From NCBI GenBank assembly GCA_948567375.1, contig OX419757.1:76322001-76386000 (forward strand): a stretch of DNA of 64,000 nt, written 5' to 3'. A program made the translations under genes and the position numbers. The notes under the pieces were generated by a model, which was given only the letters and a program-made list of their open reading frames with translations, had not been told where the DNA came from and did not search any database. Position 1 is the first letter of the stretch. Every line of letters begins with the position of its first letter. This document shows positions 21,429-33,297 of this stretch, piece after piece. This stretch comes from Lunularia cruciata (Eukaryota > Streptophyta > Marchantiopsida > Lunulariales > Lunulariaceae).

Positions 21429-21855
21429 TGTAACAATATGGAGTTTAGCGACAAAGTTAGTCGGGCTTACAAAGTAGCACATAAGACAAATTAGCCTTGA
21501 ATATTCTGGAAGTATCTAGGAAGCTTCTTGGGAAGCTTCTCGGCTAGCTTAGCTTGCACCTCAAGTAAGTAGCTTCTAGAAGGAAGCTTCTAGAAGCTTC
21601 CAATTAGCTTAGCTTGCACGCCAAGTAGGCGGCTTTTAGAAGGAAGCTTCTTGAGAAGTGTTCTAGTTAACTTGGCTTGCACTCTAAGAAAGTGGCTTGA
21701 GGAAGCTTCTTGAGAAGCTTCCTAGGGGCCTTGTATGCTACCTATAAAGACCAAAGCCAAAGTTCATGCTAGGCATTCAGAGTTTTCCGACATTCAAGTG
21801 TCCCAATGTGAGTTTCCATTCTCCTATTTCTCTCCTCGGTCTTGGTCTTTTTGCA
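21429..21855 (+). repeat. 3' LTR of chromovirus B (427 bp)
   Basis: Intact TG start (TGTAACAATATGG) after the polypurine tract and a CA end (CTTTTTGCA). HSE GAAGCTTCTAGAAGCTTC is at 21,583-21,600 with further units on both sides, and TATAAA at 21,743-21,748. Confidence 0.92.
21583..21600 (+). promoter_or_regulatory. Perfect four-unit heat-shock element, LTR B
   Basis: GAAGCTTCTAGAAGCTTC, identical to LTR A 3741-3758. Additional GAAGCTTC blocks lie near 21,520-21,540, 21,641 and 21,702-21,721. Confidence 0.75.
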
Positions 21856-22325
21856 AGTCATACATGAACTCTTAAGTGCCACTATAATCAATTCTTCTTC
21901 AACTCAAATCACACTCTGATCAAATAGGTACTCAATCTATCAATCAATAATCTGCCAACAATTGGGCATTGATTACAATCAAGCTACACCCACTCTACGT
22001 AAGAGATTCCATGTGATGCTTGCTGGTTGTTGTCCACCAAGGCTCGAAGGCTTGACATCAAAGAAGTGAGCTCTTTAGAACTGCACTTCAAAAGTATACC
22101 TCTCTGCTTGACCTAGGTCTCCAACCTTAATGGCACCATTGACAACACATCTGATGGTGCAAATGGTGCAAGTGATGGTGGGTCCTACCATGTGATATGT
22201 GGCCCTAATATGAAATCCAACCACCAACAAGTAATCCATGAATAATTAGCAAAATACATATGACTACCAACATTGTCACTCTTGTGTCCAAGCAAACTAG
22301 CCTTGGTGCTACAAATGTTGTGATA
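21856..22325 (-). repeat. 3' LTR of D2
   Basis: Minus-strand start TATCACAACATTTGTAGC (TGTCA type decayed). It is followed at its far end by the beginning of a second TGGCACTTAAGAG module, cut by chromovirus B. An upstream copy of the module lies at 22,326-22,435. Confidence 0.68.
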
Positions 22326-22589
22326 ACTATCATGAATATATGCATTGTTGTACAACATATATCACTATCAACATCATATACTATAAAAGCACAACTCACA
22401 CATAGGTCATACATGAACTCTAAAGTGCCACAATCACTCCCTAGTAGGTGGTTAGGTTCCTCTTACTCTAGATAGCCATCCACTCCAAGTATGTGGTATA
22501 CCCTATGGTGGGCAAAGATCAAGAAGCTATTGAGCCCCATTGTTTGTTGCCTATCTACAATCTATACTACATTAAGGTTGAATTAGCTA

Positions 22590-22870
22590 TAGGTCAAGTA
22601 CATATAGGACATAACAATTATCCTTGAGGAACCACCATGAAGGGAGGAGTCAAACATGCCATATGCCATCCTCTTGAACAACTATCACATACAAACATAG
22701 AATCAAATCCACCAAAAGAGCCTCATAATATACATTAGAAGCCTGCACATATAAGTGCCAAGCTTGGATCCATAGTGCCATCAATGTTTGGGAGGTGGCA
22801 TGGCGTATAATTGCACACATGATCCTTCCAAAAAACACCATCATGTCCTTCTAACACAAGGACTCTAGAA
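22590..22870 (-). pseudogene. PHD finger of D2
   Basis: The minus strand reads GSFGGFDSMFVCDSCSRGW, HMAC and LTPPFMVVPQG, then a TGA where Trp is expected and LCPICT followed by stop. All of the second Cys pair, the His-Cys pair and the last Cys pair are intact; the second Cys of the first pair is now TGA. It is preceded by CNYTPCHLPNIDGTMDPSL as in D1 and D5. Confidence 0.8.
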
Positions 22871-22924
22871 GGCAAAACCTCAAGCACTTTCAAGATAATA
22901 TAGTCTATAGTAACATCAAGTGTT

Positions 22925-23149
22925 GTTGGTGCACTTTTGCACTATTGTAGATATACATAGTCACCTCGATGAAATCAATGGATCAACGGTCTATAACCTT
23001 CTCTTCTAGTAGTACCAAAATATAAGGTATCCTTATGTTGAGCAATTGCCAAGTTCTCAAAGGCCATTGTCATTACTCTCTAAAATATCTCTACCTATTG
23101 AGAACATGCACTCATTGATATGTTTGAGCATCCAAGTCCAAAATTGCAA
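22925..23149 (-). pseudogene. Integrase C-terminal region of D2 (part 2)
   Basis: It matches D1 at about 7,350-7,560 in reverse (the segment between integrase core and PHD). It is separated from the rest of integrase by insertion F1. Confidence 0.65.
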
Positions 23150-23154
23150 TAGCT

Positions 23155-26100
23155 GTGACAACCCGGCAAATATCACTTTTGCGGTAATCGGGTAAGTAAA
23201 GTTCGTTCCCGCAGAGATACAAGTCAAAAATGTCCAAATACAAAGTCAAAGTAACAATTTAGTTCTTCTTGGTTGCGTCTTTAATCTCTCAGGTAGAAAC
23301 CACACCCAGAAGAGAGTAACAAGCACTGACTTGCAGTCTTGTCACAAATTCACACTTCTTAATCACAACTCCATCAAATCTTTCCAAACAATCTTGATTG
23401 TGATGATTCAGGCTCTCCCAAAAATGGCACTTCACTGCAAAACGACTTCGCCTCAGAATTGTGTTCCACCTCTCCACTGAAGGCACAACTTCCTCAATCA
23501 AAATTGCTTCACATCAACCTTGCACTGCACTCACAAATGCAGAATACTACCAACACTACAATTCCTCTCAAATTTCTCAAGGCATTGCTTTGATTGCACT
23601 TCACTTAGGATCAAACACACAAAATGAAGATCAAGGCTATGGAATCCAACATCCAACAAACACACTGACTTGCACTTCAAATTTCTCCAAACACTCACAA
23701 ACACAATTGCAAAGTTGATACTCGGAATCAAGCTCAAGTGACAAGCACTACTTCACAACACTTCGCTTTATCTATTCTCAGAAATTATGAGCACTAAACA
23801 ACAATTTCCTATGAATGCCACTCTTAAATAGTGAAGCAATCGACAGTTCTAACAACTATACCGTTCTACAACAACTCTTCTAACCTACAAATCCAATCTA
23901 ATCTAATTGAAATGTTATCTTCTACCTCTAATATCTTCCTATCTATAGGAGTTCTCAATTTGATCAGCAACGCATTCATCTCGGTGTCTTTTGCCTATCT
24001 TTGCCTCGTCTCTTGCACCAACAACTTCAACTCGTGCAGTCTCGTTTCTTCAATCCGAACGTTGGCTTCTGTACTCAACATGGCATTCATCTGGAGGACA
24101 ATTTCCTTTATTGGCTCCAACCTTGTCTTCCTTTCTTGTTCCCAATCTGCAAGCCATTCCTCTTGATACATTGCCAATTCTTTCTCGAATTCGGCTTTCA
24201 CCATCTCCTTCTCCTTCTCCTTCTGAACTACCTTCTCCTCCTGATTACAAAGTAATTCTTGTAATCGGTCTTCTTCTCTATACCATGCAGCCAACTCTTG
24301 TTGCCAAAGTTGCTTCTTCTCCTCCATACTCTCCATCACTCTATTGAGCTCTTGATCCTTTGCTGCTACCCTTGCCATAGCATGGATTACTTCTACTCTT
24401 GAATCAACAAACTGTTGCTTCAAGATTTCATATTCAACTACTTGTCTCTCTCTTGCTATGTCACTCTTCCTCGCAAGATCCTCTCAATAGCTCACTTCCC
24501 TCTTTAGGTCTTCAATTACCTAACTTCTCTTTACTGCCCCCGCTCGTAGTACTTCTCTCTCCTCCTCACCTCGGGTTATACTTCTCTTCAACTCCGAGTT
24601 CTCTTCTTCTAATCTTGCCAATACCTGCAATATAGTCTTTACCTCTAGACAGTAGACTGCATCTCCTTCTTCTTGTGCTCCAAATTCACCAACAATGGGC
24701 ACACAATCTCTTGTAGGTACTCCATTCCATCACAAGCAACTACTTCATCCCACGGAGTGGTCTCTCTTCTCTCTTTGTGTTCTCCCGATACTCGCCTTCT
24801 TCTCTGGAGACTTCGTATCGGGATGGAAGCTTTGCTTCCCGAGCTTTCTTCTACCTCTTCCTTCACTTTACTCGGCCCCGCTTCACACTTTACCTTATGT
24901 CTTGAGCAAACTCCTCGCTGTACTACGATCTTCTTTTCCTCGGGCACCATTACTTCATCTTCCAGCACTGTGTTGTCTTCGGCTTCCAACTCGGCTTGCA
25001 CTTCTTCTTTGTATTCATAAGCCGTTGGCACCAATGTCATTTCTCCTCCTTCTTCACTATCACTGCTCATATCTCCGCTCTGCAGTGTCAGCTCTGGTTC
25101 CTCCTCATGTTTTGAGTCTTCCGTTTTGAGCTTGGCCTTGCTTTTTGAGTCTTCATCTTCCGACTCAATTACCACCATTCCTCGCCTTGGGTTACTTCTT
25201 TGCATCTTCCAAGGTTTCTTGCTGTCTTTGGCTTCTCCTTGCCAACTCCTCTTCTTTGTCGGGGTACTCACTGCGACCTCCACGTTCTTCCCTATCTTTG
25301 CATAGTAGTCGTCCGTGCTCCGGATTTGGAGAATGTATTGCTGCTCCTCGACATCGACCTCCTTTCGCACATCAGGATGGAAATGCGACACCATCCAAGT
25401 CCGCTCCGCCGAGTTCAGCAAATTGAGCCCAAAGTAGAAGTGTGCTGCAAACGGTACAATGTAGTGTGGAGGCGACTTATCCCGCAAATTCCACACCATC
25501 TACCTTGTTCTCCCGTGAAAACACCTTGCCCAATTTATAGGTTCTCCTGCAAACAACTTATGGAAGAACACCGCTTGGTGTTTAATTACATAAGTCGTTC
25601 TCTCCGGCTTCAAGATCACCATGAGAGCACTCACGATCCCTCTCTTCACTGGATCATTATAACTCTCAACTTTATACCCATTCTTTGTTCTTTTTGATGA
25701 GAAGGCATCTCTCACCTCTTGAGTCTCTTGAGCTATCTCTCCCTTTCCCAAGAACGTGGCTCCCTACTCTGAGCCTGCCTCCTTCGTAAGTACGAGTCTC
25801 CAATCCGACTCTGTCCAACGAGCCGGATTTCCTCCCTTCCCTTCTTCCTTGGGTCCATCGAGACACTTACTCTCGATGATTTCTGTCATGAATCCTGGAA
25901 AACTTACGTTCCAGTTCCATGCCAGAAAGATGATCCAAAGTCGGCTCAAGACTTCGATCCTTGCTATCACATCTAACCTCCGAATTGCATGATTTCTCAC
26001 TGCAAATTTGGAGTTCTTCTTCCCTCCTCCCATCTCTTCTACCTTCTCACTTTCTCTTGATTTCACTCTCGTGACCTCGTCCTTGCGCACTAACACGATC

Positions 26101-26584
26101 CCAACTCTATTTCCCTTTCCCCAATCACCTGCAAGATGACTTCTCAGCGGCGAAGGAAAATTACTTGACATTTCGTCATTGCAGTTTCAATTTTTATAGA
26201 GTTGCGCTTCTTTGTCTTTTGTCGCTTTGAGTTTCTACCAAGAAATCACACCTCAAGCATGCACTTGTCATTGTCAATCAACCTTTGCGCGTATGGGCCG
26301 CCAGTTTTAAAATGGCCCCTTCTTGAATTTCTCGCCCCGACGAAAGGTTGTTAGACTGTCTTCGCCTCGGGTTGAGCTCCCCCCAATACAAAGACAATTT
26401 ATTTTAGGTTGTATGCTGATAGGGCATTTCCAAGTACTTTGCTTTATGACCCAAAGTCACTTTACTTCGGGTTTCATCCTGAAGACTCTTTTCCTTGCCT
26501 TCTTCGGCCATACAGGCGCAATTCAACTTCTCTATACACTTCTTCTCCTTTATTTTGAGAAAAACAAAAAATGTGGGCACCACA
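23155..26584 (-). mobile_element. F-family element F1 (3,430 bp, TG...CA, 5-bp TSD)
   Basis: The ends on the + strand are TGTGACAACCCGGC and GTGGGCACCACA. An exact 5-bp target duplication ATAGC lies at 23,150-23,154 and 26,585-26,589, and removing the element rejoins D2. No direct repeat links the two ends, so it is not a complete LTR element with short LTRs. One long ORF runs on the minus strand. It could be a giant solo LTR that carries an ORF, or an unclassified non-autonomous element. Confidence 0.85.
23995..26171 (-). pseudogene. F1 long coiled-coil protein, near-intact
   Basis: A minus-strand frame runs from ATG 26,171 to 24,645 with only two in-frame TAGs (about 25,761 and 25,500), both at positions where other copies have or imply CAG. 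After one frameshift near 24,660 it continues to about 23,995. The N-terminal region (about 220 residues) contains KNGYKVESYNDPVKRGIV, KHQAVFFHKLFAGEPINW and HYIVPFAAHFYFGLNLLN. The middle is acidic-basic low complexity (KTEDSKHEEEPELTLQSGD), and the C-terminal third is a long coiled coil (QELNRVMESMEEKKQLWQQE). I do not recognise the family; there is no RT, integrase or transposase motif. A TATA-like box (minus, 26,190-26,199) lies just upstream. Confidence 0.7.
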
Positions 26585-26589
26585 ATAGC

Positions 26590-26836
26590 ATCTCAATGAA
26601 TGGCTATAGTAAATTTGGATCTTGTCCATAGAGTAGAAAGTAAGGAGAGAAGGATGCAAAGGAAGCTTGTTGGCTAAACATATAGCTCATGGCCAACAAA
26701 TGTAACTAGAGATCCCAATCTCCCATGTGGCCTCTTTATAAACCACTTATAAATACTTATGCAATCCTCTCTTCACCATTTGAACCACTCTCTCTACTAA
26801 GCCATTTGCCTTAAGGTGATCTCAGAAGGTAGTATA
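26590..26836 (-). pseudogene. Integrase of D2, middle piece
   Basis: Short D2 segment between F1 and F2 matching D1 at about 7,100-7,350 (integrase core end). It is recognisable only by alignment to the other D copies. Confidence 0.65.
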
Positions 26837-29800
26837 TGTAGTACCACATTTATGTTTTTTTCTTATTTTTGGAAGAAGAAGTGTACAGAAGAATTTGTAT
26901 TGCACCTGCATGGCATTAGAAGGTGAAGAAGGGTGTCTTTAGTTTGTAACCCAAGGAGAAGTGACTTTGTGTCAGAAGATGAAGTACTTAGATTTGCCCT
27001 ATCAGCCTACAACCCAAAGTAAGGAGACTTTGTCATGGAGGTGCTCAACCCGAGGTGAGGACAATGTGACAACTTTCCTTTGGGGTTGGACATTCAAGAA
27101 GGTATTGTGCACAAAAACGGCTAGCCTATGAGCGGGAGGAAATTGATAGTGACAAGAGTATGAAAGAGGTGTGACTTCTTGATAGAAATTGGAAGTGAAG
27201 AAAGATGGAGGAAGCACACCACTATAAGATTTGGGCTAGAGACAAAGCAATGACAAGTAATTTCCCATTGCCGTTAAGAAGTCATCCTATGGGAGATTGT
27301 GGGAAAGGAAGTGTAGTCAAAGATGCACTGGTGTGTCAGGAGGAAGTCAAGAGAGTTAGTCCGGGAGTCAGTCAGAAGGGTAGCCACCAAACCAAAGTAG
27401 AGGAGAGTAAGATGGGAGGTGGGAAGAAGAACTCTAAATTTGGAATGAGAAATCATGCAATTTGGAGATTAGATGTGATTGCCAGAATCAAAGTCTTGAG
27501 CAAGCTTTGGATCACATTCTTGGCATGGAAGTAGAACATTAGCTTTCCAAGTTTCATGACTAAGATCATCAAGAGTAGCTGTCTTGATGGCCCCAAGGAA
27601 GAAGGGAAGAGAGGAAATCCAGCTCAATGGACAGAGTCGGATTGGAGGTTAGTACTCAAAAGAGAGGCGGGTGATGAGCAAGGATCCAGGTTCTTGGGGG
27701 ATGGGAGAAGTAGTTGAAGAAACCCAAGAAGTGAGAGACTTCTTCTCTTCAAAGCACACGAAGAATGGCTACAAAGTTAAGAGCTATAAAGACCCTATGA
27801 GGAGAGGCATTGTAATTGCAATGATGGCTATCTTGAAGCTGGAGCAAACCACTTATGTGATGAAACACCAAGCGGTGTTCTTTCACAAGATGTTTGCAAG
27901 GGATCCAATTAATTGGGCAAAGTGCTTTCATCAACATGCGAGACAGATAGTGTGGAACTTGCAAGACAAGTTGCTTTCACATTACATTGTGCCATTTGCA
28001 GCCCACTTCTACTTGGGAGACTGAATTTGCTGAATGTGGCAGAGAGACACAAGATGGTGTCGCACTTCCAACCTAATTTGCAAAGAGATGCTGATGCGGA
28101 GGAGCAACAATACATCTTGTGGATAAGGAGCAATGACGAGTACTACGTATAGATAGAGCAGAGTATGTAGTTGAAGGTGAACACTCCAAAGTCAAAGAAG
28201 AGGAGTCAACAAGAAGAAGAAGAAGTAGCGGCGACAAGACCTTGGAAGATAAGGAAGGTAAACCCAAGGAAAGACATGGTGGTAATCATATTGTCAGGCA
28301 AAGAATCAGAAAGGGAAGCCAAAAAAAAGTTAGAAGACTCAAAGAAGGAAGAAGAACCCAAATTCACATTGCAAAGTAGGGAAACAAGCAAGGAAAGTGA
28401 ATATAGAGTGGAGATGCAATCGGTACCCGAGGAGGAAGAAGGAACGATGGAAATAGAAGAAGAATGTAACCCAAAACAAGAAGACAAAGTTTAAGAGTAG
28501 GAGGAGAAGAGGGTTACCATTCAAAGAAGAGTTCATTCCAGAAGGAGGGTGAAGTATGAAGCGGGACCAAGTAATGTAAGAGAAGTGGAGAGTGGAAGTT
28601 TGGGGAGTGAAGAATCAATTCCAATCAAGCAATTGAGACTAAGAAGGCGAGTGTCAAGTGAAGAAGAGGCAAAGAACAAGAATAGTCCAGAATTCAAGGT
28701 AAACCCAACTGAAGTAGAGTATTTGTGGGAGGTTGTATGCCCGTTGTTAGTAAAGTTGGAGCAAAAGAAGGAGATGCAGTCAAAGTGTCCGGATGTGAAG
28801 ACTATGTTGTAGGTGTTAGCAAGATTAGAGCAAGAGAACTTAGGGTTGAAGAAGAGTATAATCCAAGGTGAGGAGGAGAGGGAAGTACCACAAGTAGATG
28901 CAGTAGTATAGAATCAGGTCACTGAAAAATTAAAGAAGGAAGTGGAAAGTAAAGAGAGAATAATAGAGCAAAATGTCATAAAAAGGGAGAGACATATAGC
29001 GGAGTATGAGATCTTGAAATAACAATTTGCTGATTCACGGTTAGAAATTATTCATGCTATGGCAAGAGTATCAGAGAAGGAGCAAGAGCTTGATAGAGTG
29101 ATAGAGAGTGTAGAAGAGAAGAAGTAGCTCTAGTAGAGAGATTTGACAACAAGATATAGATAAGAAGAAAGATTGTGGGAGTTACTTTGTAGTCTAGAGG
29201 AGAAGATTGTGCAGAAAGAGAAGTAGAAGGAGATAGTGAAAGCCAAGTTTGAGGCAAAACTTGCAATGTACAGAGAAGAATGAGACTTGAGCTATTGAAG
29301 TAGATTGTAACAAAGATGAATGTGATGTTGAGTACAAAAGACGGTGTTAGGATTGAAGAAACAAGATTACACTAGTTGAAGTTGTTGGTGCAAGAGACAA
29401 GGAGGAGAAATGAAAAGGATAAGGATTTGAATCCCTTGCTAATAAGTCTCAGAGCTCATGTAGTTAGGAAGATATAAGAAGTGGAAGATAATATCACGAT
29501 TAGAATAGATTTAGTAAAGTTGGAGATAGATAAACTTTAGAAGGATGTAAGAGCAAAGCCCAAAGTAGATGAGGTAGGAGTACAAATATCTTTGGAGTTA
29601 CCATTGGAGATATTAGAGAAGAGTAGGTCAAGAGATAGAGAATTAGAAAGGTTACCTATGATGGAAATTGTAGATCAGAAAGAAGAAGTAGTAGATATAG
29701 TAGAGGAATTAGTAGTTGTGGAACCCAAGGATAGAGTAGTCAATGAGGTTACTTTGGGAATGGCAGTCGAGGAAGAAGTAGATATTGCATCGGAGTAGTA

Positions 29801-30595
29801 ACAGTTTTGAGATATGAAGAGGTAGAGATGAAGAGGTGCATTGTCATTTTGGATCTGCAGGTTAGAAAAGTTGTTAAGGAACGGTATAGTTGTTAGTAAC
29901 TATCAATTGCTTTACTATTTAAAGGTGGCATTTGCAATATATTGTTGTTTAGTGCTCATAATTTCTAAGAATAGATAAAGCAAAGTGTTGGGAAGTAGTG
30001 CTTGTCGTTTGAGCTTAATTCAAAGTATCACATTGTGATTGTGTTTGTGAGTGTATGAAGAATTTTGAAGTGCAAATTAGTGTGCTTGTTGGATGTTAGA
30101 TTCCACAGCCTTGATCTTTATTTTGTGTGTTTGATCTTGAGTGAAGTGCAATCGGAGCAATCTCTTGATAGATCGGAGAAGAATTGTAGTGTTGGTAGTA
30201 TTTTGCATTTGTGAGTGCAGTGCAATGTTGATGTGAAGCAATTTTGATCAAGGAAGTTGTGCCTTTAGTGGAAGAGTGGAACACAATTCTGAGGCAAAGT
30301 CATTTTGCAATGAAGTCTTGTTTTTGGCAGAGACTAAATCATCACAATCAAGATTGTTTGGAAAGATTTGTTGGAGTTGTGATTATGTGTGATAAATTGT
30401 TGTGAACTAGACTGTGAGTTAGTGCTTGTTACTCTCTTCTGGGTGTGGTTTCTACCTGAGAGATTAAAGACAAAACCAAGAAGAACTGCTTGTTACTATT
30501 TGACTTCATATTTGACCAATTTCAAATTGTAACTCTATGAGAACAAACTTTACTTACCTGATTACCACAAAAGTGATATTTGCTGGGTTGTCACA
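26837..30595 (+). mobile_element. F-family element F2 (3,759 bp)
   Basis: Opposite orientation to F1 and F3. Starts TGTAGTACCACA (TGTGGTACC type) and ends GGGTTGTCACA. Target duplication GTATA (26,832-26,836) versus GTAGA (30,596-30,600), one mismatch. Longer than F1 because it keeps the C-terminal coding tail (to about 29,800). Confidence 0.83.
27205..29798 (+). pseudogene. F2 coiled-coil protein remnant
   Basis: Same protein as in F1: MTSNFPLPLRSH at 27,250, GGGKKNSKFGMRNHAIWRLD, NGYKVKSYKDPMRRGIV (about 27,763), KHQAVFFHKMFARDPINW, then a frameshift near 28,020 and the charged middle. It extends past the F1 end to a C-terminal tail with LPLEILEKSRSRDRELERLP and acidic VDIVEELVVVEPKD (29,592-29,798). 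At least six stops or shifts. Confidence 0.72.
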
Positions 30596-30600
30596 GTAGA

Positions 30601-31450
30601 TGATGATCAATCAAAGCTTTATCACACAAGATTTGAAACTCTCCCAAGAACTCTATACCCTGATGAATTAAAACCTTAGTTGATGCACCAAAATGACTAA
30701 AAACCTGATCCAAGAACAAGTAAGCCATCCTTTTATTGGACTTTTTAGGAAGTGCCAACAACTCTACCCACTTAGAGAAGTGCTCTACCATAACCAAAAT
30801 AACGAGATGATGTTTCAAATTCAATGGTAGAGATCAAGCAAAGTCCAAAGTCCAATGATAATCCAATCCCATGATAAGTAATGGGTGTAATTGTGGCATA
30901 AGAGTATTGAATGATGCTCTAACTTAGTCACAAACAACACATCTAGCAACAAATTGTTGTATATTGGTTTGAATACCATGCCACCAATAATGACTTTGGA
31001 GTAAGCTATATGTATGCTTTACCCCATCATGTCCTAGCTCCTTATGAGCATGACAAACCAATTGTGGTCTCTAAGATAGAAGTAGTACTACTTGCACTCT
31101 ACCATCCTCCCATACACAAAGAGGATGTTTGCTTTGCAATCTAATCCACCTAGCTTGCTAAACAACATGGTCTCTCTCCTTGGCACCAATTGTGCCACCC
31201 ACAATACCAATGCAAAGGTAATCCATCAATAAAAATTCATTATGAATGTCTCATTGAATTATACCAATATCTCCACCCTTTGGATCTATGACTTCAATAA
31301 CTCTTCTTATATGCACTAAGAGAGATACCACCAAAGCCTAAAAGAATATACATAGAAAGGTAGATTCATGCCAACTTGGCATTATCTCCTCATATTTCTT
31401 ACTATGCCAACATGCTCTAGTCTGATCCTACTAGTTGGGTTATGCGTTTC
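30601..31450 (-). pseudogene. Integrase of D2, N-terminal and core
   Basis: The minus strand reads HYWWHGIQTNIQQFVARCVVCD (zinc domain tail), VMVEHFSKWVELLALPKKS and STKVLIHQGIEF (the second catalytic Asp reads His here). F2 is inserted just after this point. Confidence 0.8.
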
Positions 31451-31529
31451 TACTCAACCCATCAGCATCATGGTTCACCACTCAAAGTTTGTGAATAACC
31501 ATGAAATCATACTCTTATCAAATTAGAGC

Positions 31530-31870
31530 CCATCATGCAATCTTATTGGACTCTATCAACCACTTCAATGGCTGATAATCAATAATAAGAGTGAAGGGGT
31601 TACGAAATAGGTAACATGGGAAATGTACTACTACCCACATTACTGCCAAACACTCTCTCTTATATGAACTATACTTTACCTCCATTGAATTGTTGGAGTG
31701 ACTAGCAAAGGCCACTATAAACTCCTTCCCTTCATCATTGTGATGATTGAGCATTGCTCCAAGCTCCAACATACTCTGATCAATATGAACCTGGAATGGT
31801 CATCCTTTGATCAATCTCCTAAGAATGTAGATGTCAACCTCTCCTTGAGCTCTATAAAATCTCTCTCCTG
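31530..31870 (-). pseudogene. RNase H of D2
   Basis: HIDxSMLELGAMLNHHNDEGKE, FASHSNNSMEVKYSSYKRECLAVMW and FTLIIDYQPLKWL match the three gypsy RNase H blocks (TDASxxGxGAVLxQ, Glu in YxxxExExLA, TDHxPL). Confidence 0.87.
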
Positions 31871-32950
31871 CTCATCTCTCCAACACCACTCCTATGTAAG
31901 CTTGATCAACTTTATCAAGGCCTTGGCAATGACACTAAATCCCCTAACATACTAGTGATAGAAGCTTGCAAACCCAAGAAATGCTTGCACTCCACTCACA
32001 TCAATAGACCAAGGAATACATGCAATAGCCTCCACCTTGGTCTATTAACACCAAGTCCTCAAGGGTAGATATTGTGACCCAAATACTCAAGTTGCTTGTG
32101 GAAGAACCTAGACTTTTCAAGATGTAATTTGAGTCCATGAGATCTCAATCCGTCAAACACTTCCAAAAAATGCCTCTCATGCTCCTCCACAATAGTGCTA
32201 TAGACCAAAATGTCATCAATATAGCACCAAGCAAAATCTAATCATGCTAAACTTGTCCATAAAACTCAGCAAAAGCATTCTTTAACCCAAATGATAAGAA
32301 CCTCCACTAATATAACATATCCTTATCATGAGGATCAATAGCCCCAAATTGTGTCTTGGACTTATCTTCCTCCTTGATTGGCAATTGATGATATCTTGCT
32401 TGAGGATCCAAAGAACTAAAGACCTTTGCATGCACAATTGTATCAAAGATCTCCTCTAGTGCATGGCATATTGATGAGTCCTAGTCTATTGGTTGATAAC
32501 ACAATAATCTCCATACATCCACCTATTTATGTAGTTGCTATGCATATCCTTCTTATTTGGTATCATATTACTTGATACATACTCTCCATGTGAAATCTCT
32601 ACCAAACAAGCCTGGAAAAGGTCTCTACTCTGGCTCTAAATCAATGCTCTCTCCATATCACTATATTTATAGGGATGTAAAAAATTTGATGTTTCATTGG
32701 TAAGCTCAATCTAAATACCAAGTCCTTTCAAAGCACCCAAATCCTTCATATTAAAGACAAAAAAACTTGTGTAGCTTCTCAAGAACCTCCAAACTCTCCG
32801 TCTTTCCTCTCTTGTAAGCTTTGGATCCAAGATTGTGCTCCTAAGTATCCTCTCTAACTGATGTAGAAGTAGAACACGTATTAAATAGCTACTACATTGA
32901 ACCCTTGGGAGTAGTAATGTCATGCTCCTAACTACTAAAGTTCCCAACCT
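31870..32950 (-). pseudogene. Reverse transcriptase of D2
   Basis: On the minus strand GDYCVINQ (GDYRxIN), YHxLPI-like and FGLKNAxAEF-like stretches, and the catalytic YIDD at 32,212-32,223 are recognisable. The N-terminal side includes LVEISHGEYVSS. It is a different RT type from chromovirus A (GDYRPIN and YIDD versus LNKQT and FLDD). Many stops. Confidence 0.83.
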
Positions 32951-32999
32951 TAGTGTGGAAAAGTCCCTCTACTTTAGTTGCAAGCTCTATATGTCCTAT

Positions 33000-33297
33000 A
33001 ACTACATCCCAAGTAGACCAAGGGTGTAACCCAAGTAGACTATGCTTACCAAGATGGTCAACCAAAGAAGACCACTCTCACTAGTAGCCATTGGATATGT
33101 CCCAAGAATAGACTGTCCACTTGGTCCATCACCCCCAACATGTGTTGAATTGTCTTGATAGGCATAGAGCTCACAAGTGTCCAAGTGGTGATGCTTATCA
33201 AGCACATCTTATATTGCTCTAACAAGCCAACGCTCATAATCTAGATCAAATATTTTAGGTCCATAGCTTGACCTAACACCTCATGCCTAGATGCCTT
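33000..33297 (-). pseudogene. Methyltransferase motif X and MTase-RT linker of D2
   Basis: The minus strand from 33,297 reads ASRHEVLGQAMDLKYLI, corresponding to the RxxLLGxxxxxxxxxxL motif X of DNMT3-type enzymes and to HQVLGQAMDLNYL in D3 (41,551-41,612). Insertion F3 splits it from motifs I-VIII. Confidence 0.72.

Larger units (their letters stand above)
17437..21855 (+). mobile_element. Chromovirus B (5'-truncated, with 3' LTR)
   Basis: Same family and order as A but truncated at its left end within the protease region and interrupted by a G solo LTR (17,884-18,620). Its LTR ends at 21,855 inside the 3' LTR module of D2, so B inserted into D2. Confidence 0.92.

Noticed and set aside
24673-25697. 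Plus-strand ORFs of 90-165 codons opposite the F1 protein
   Set aside because: They are antisense shadows of the low-complexity charged region; composition is Leu/Ser/Pro rich and not conserved in F2 or F3.
23155-26584. F1 as a complete LTR retrotransposon with short LTRs
   Set aside because: The first and last few hundred bases show no direct repeat, and there is no gag-pol.
23155-26584. F1 as a terminal-inverted-repeat DNA transposon
   Set aside because: Beyond TGTG the two ends do not match well (ACAACCC versus GTGCCCA), and 5-bp duplications with TG/CA ends fit LTR-type integration better. Not fully excluded.
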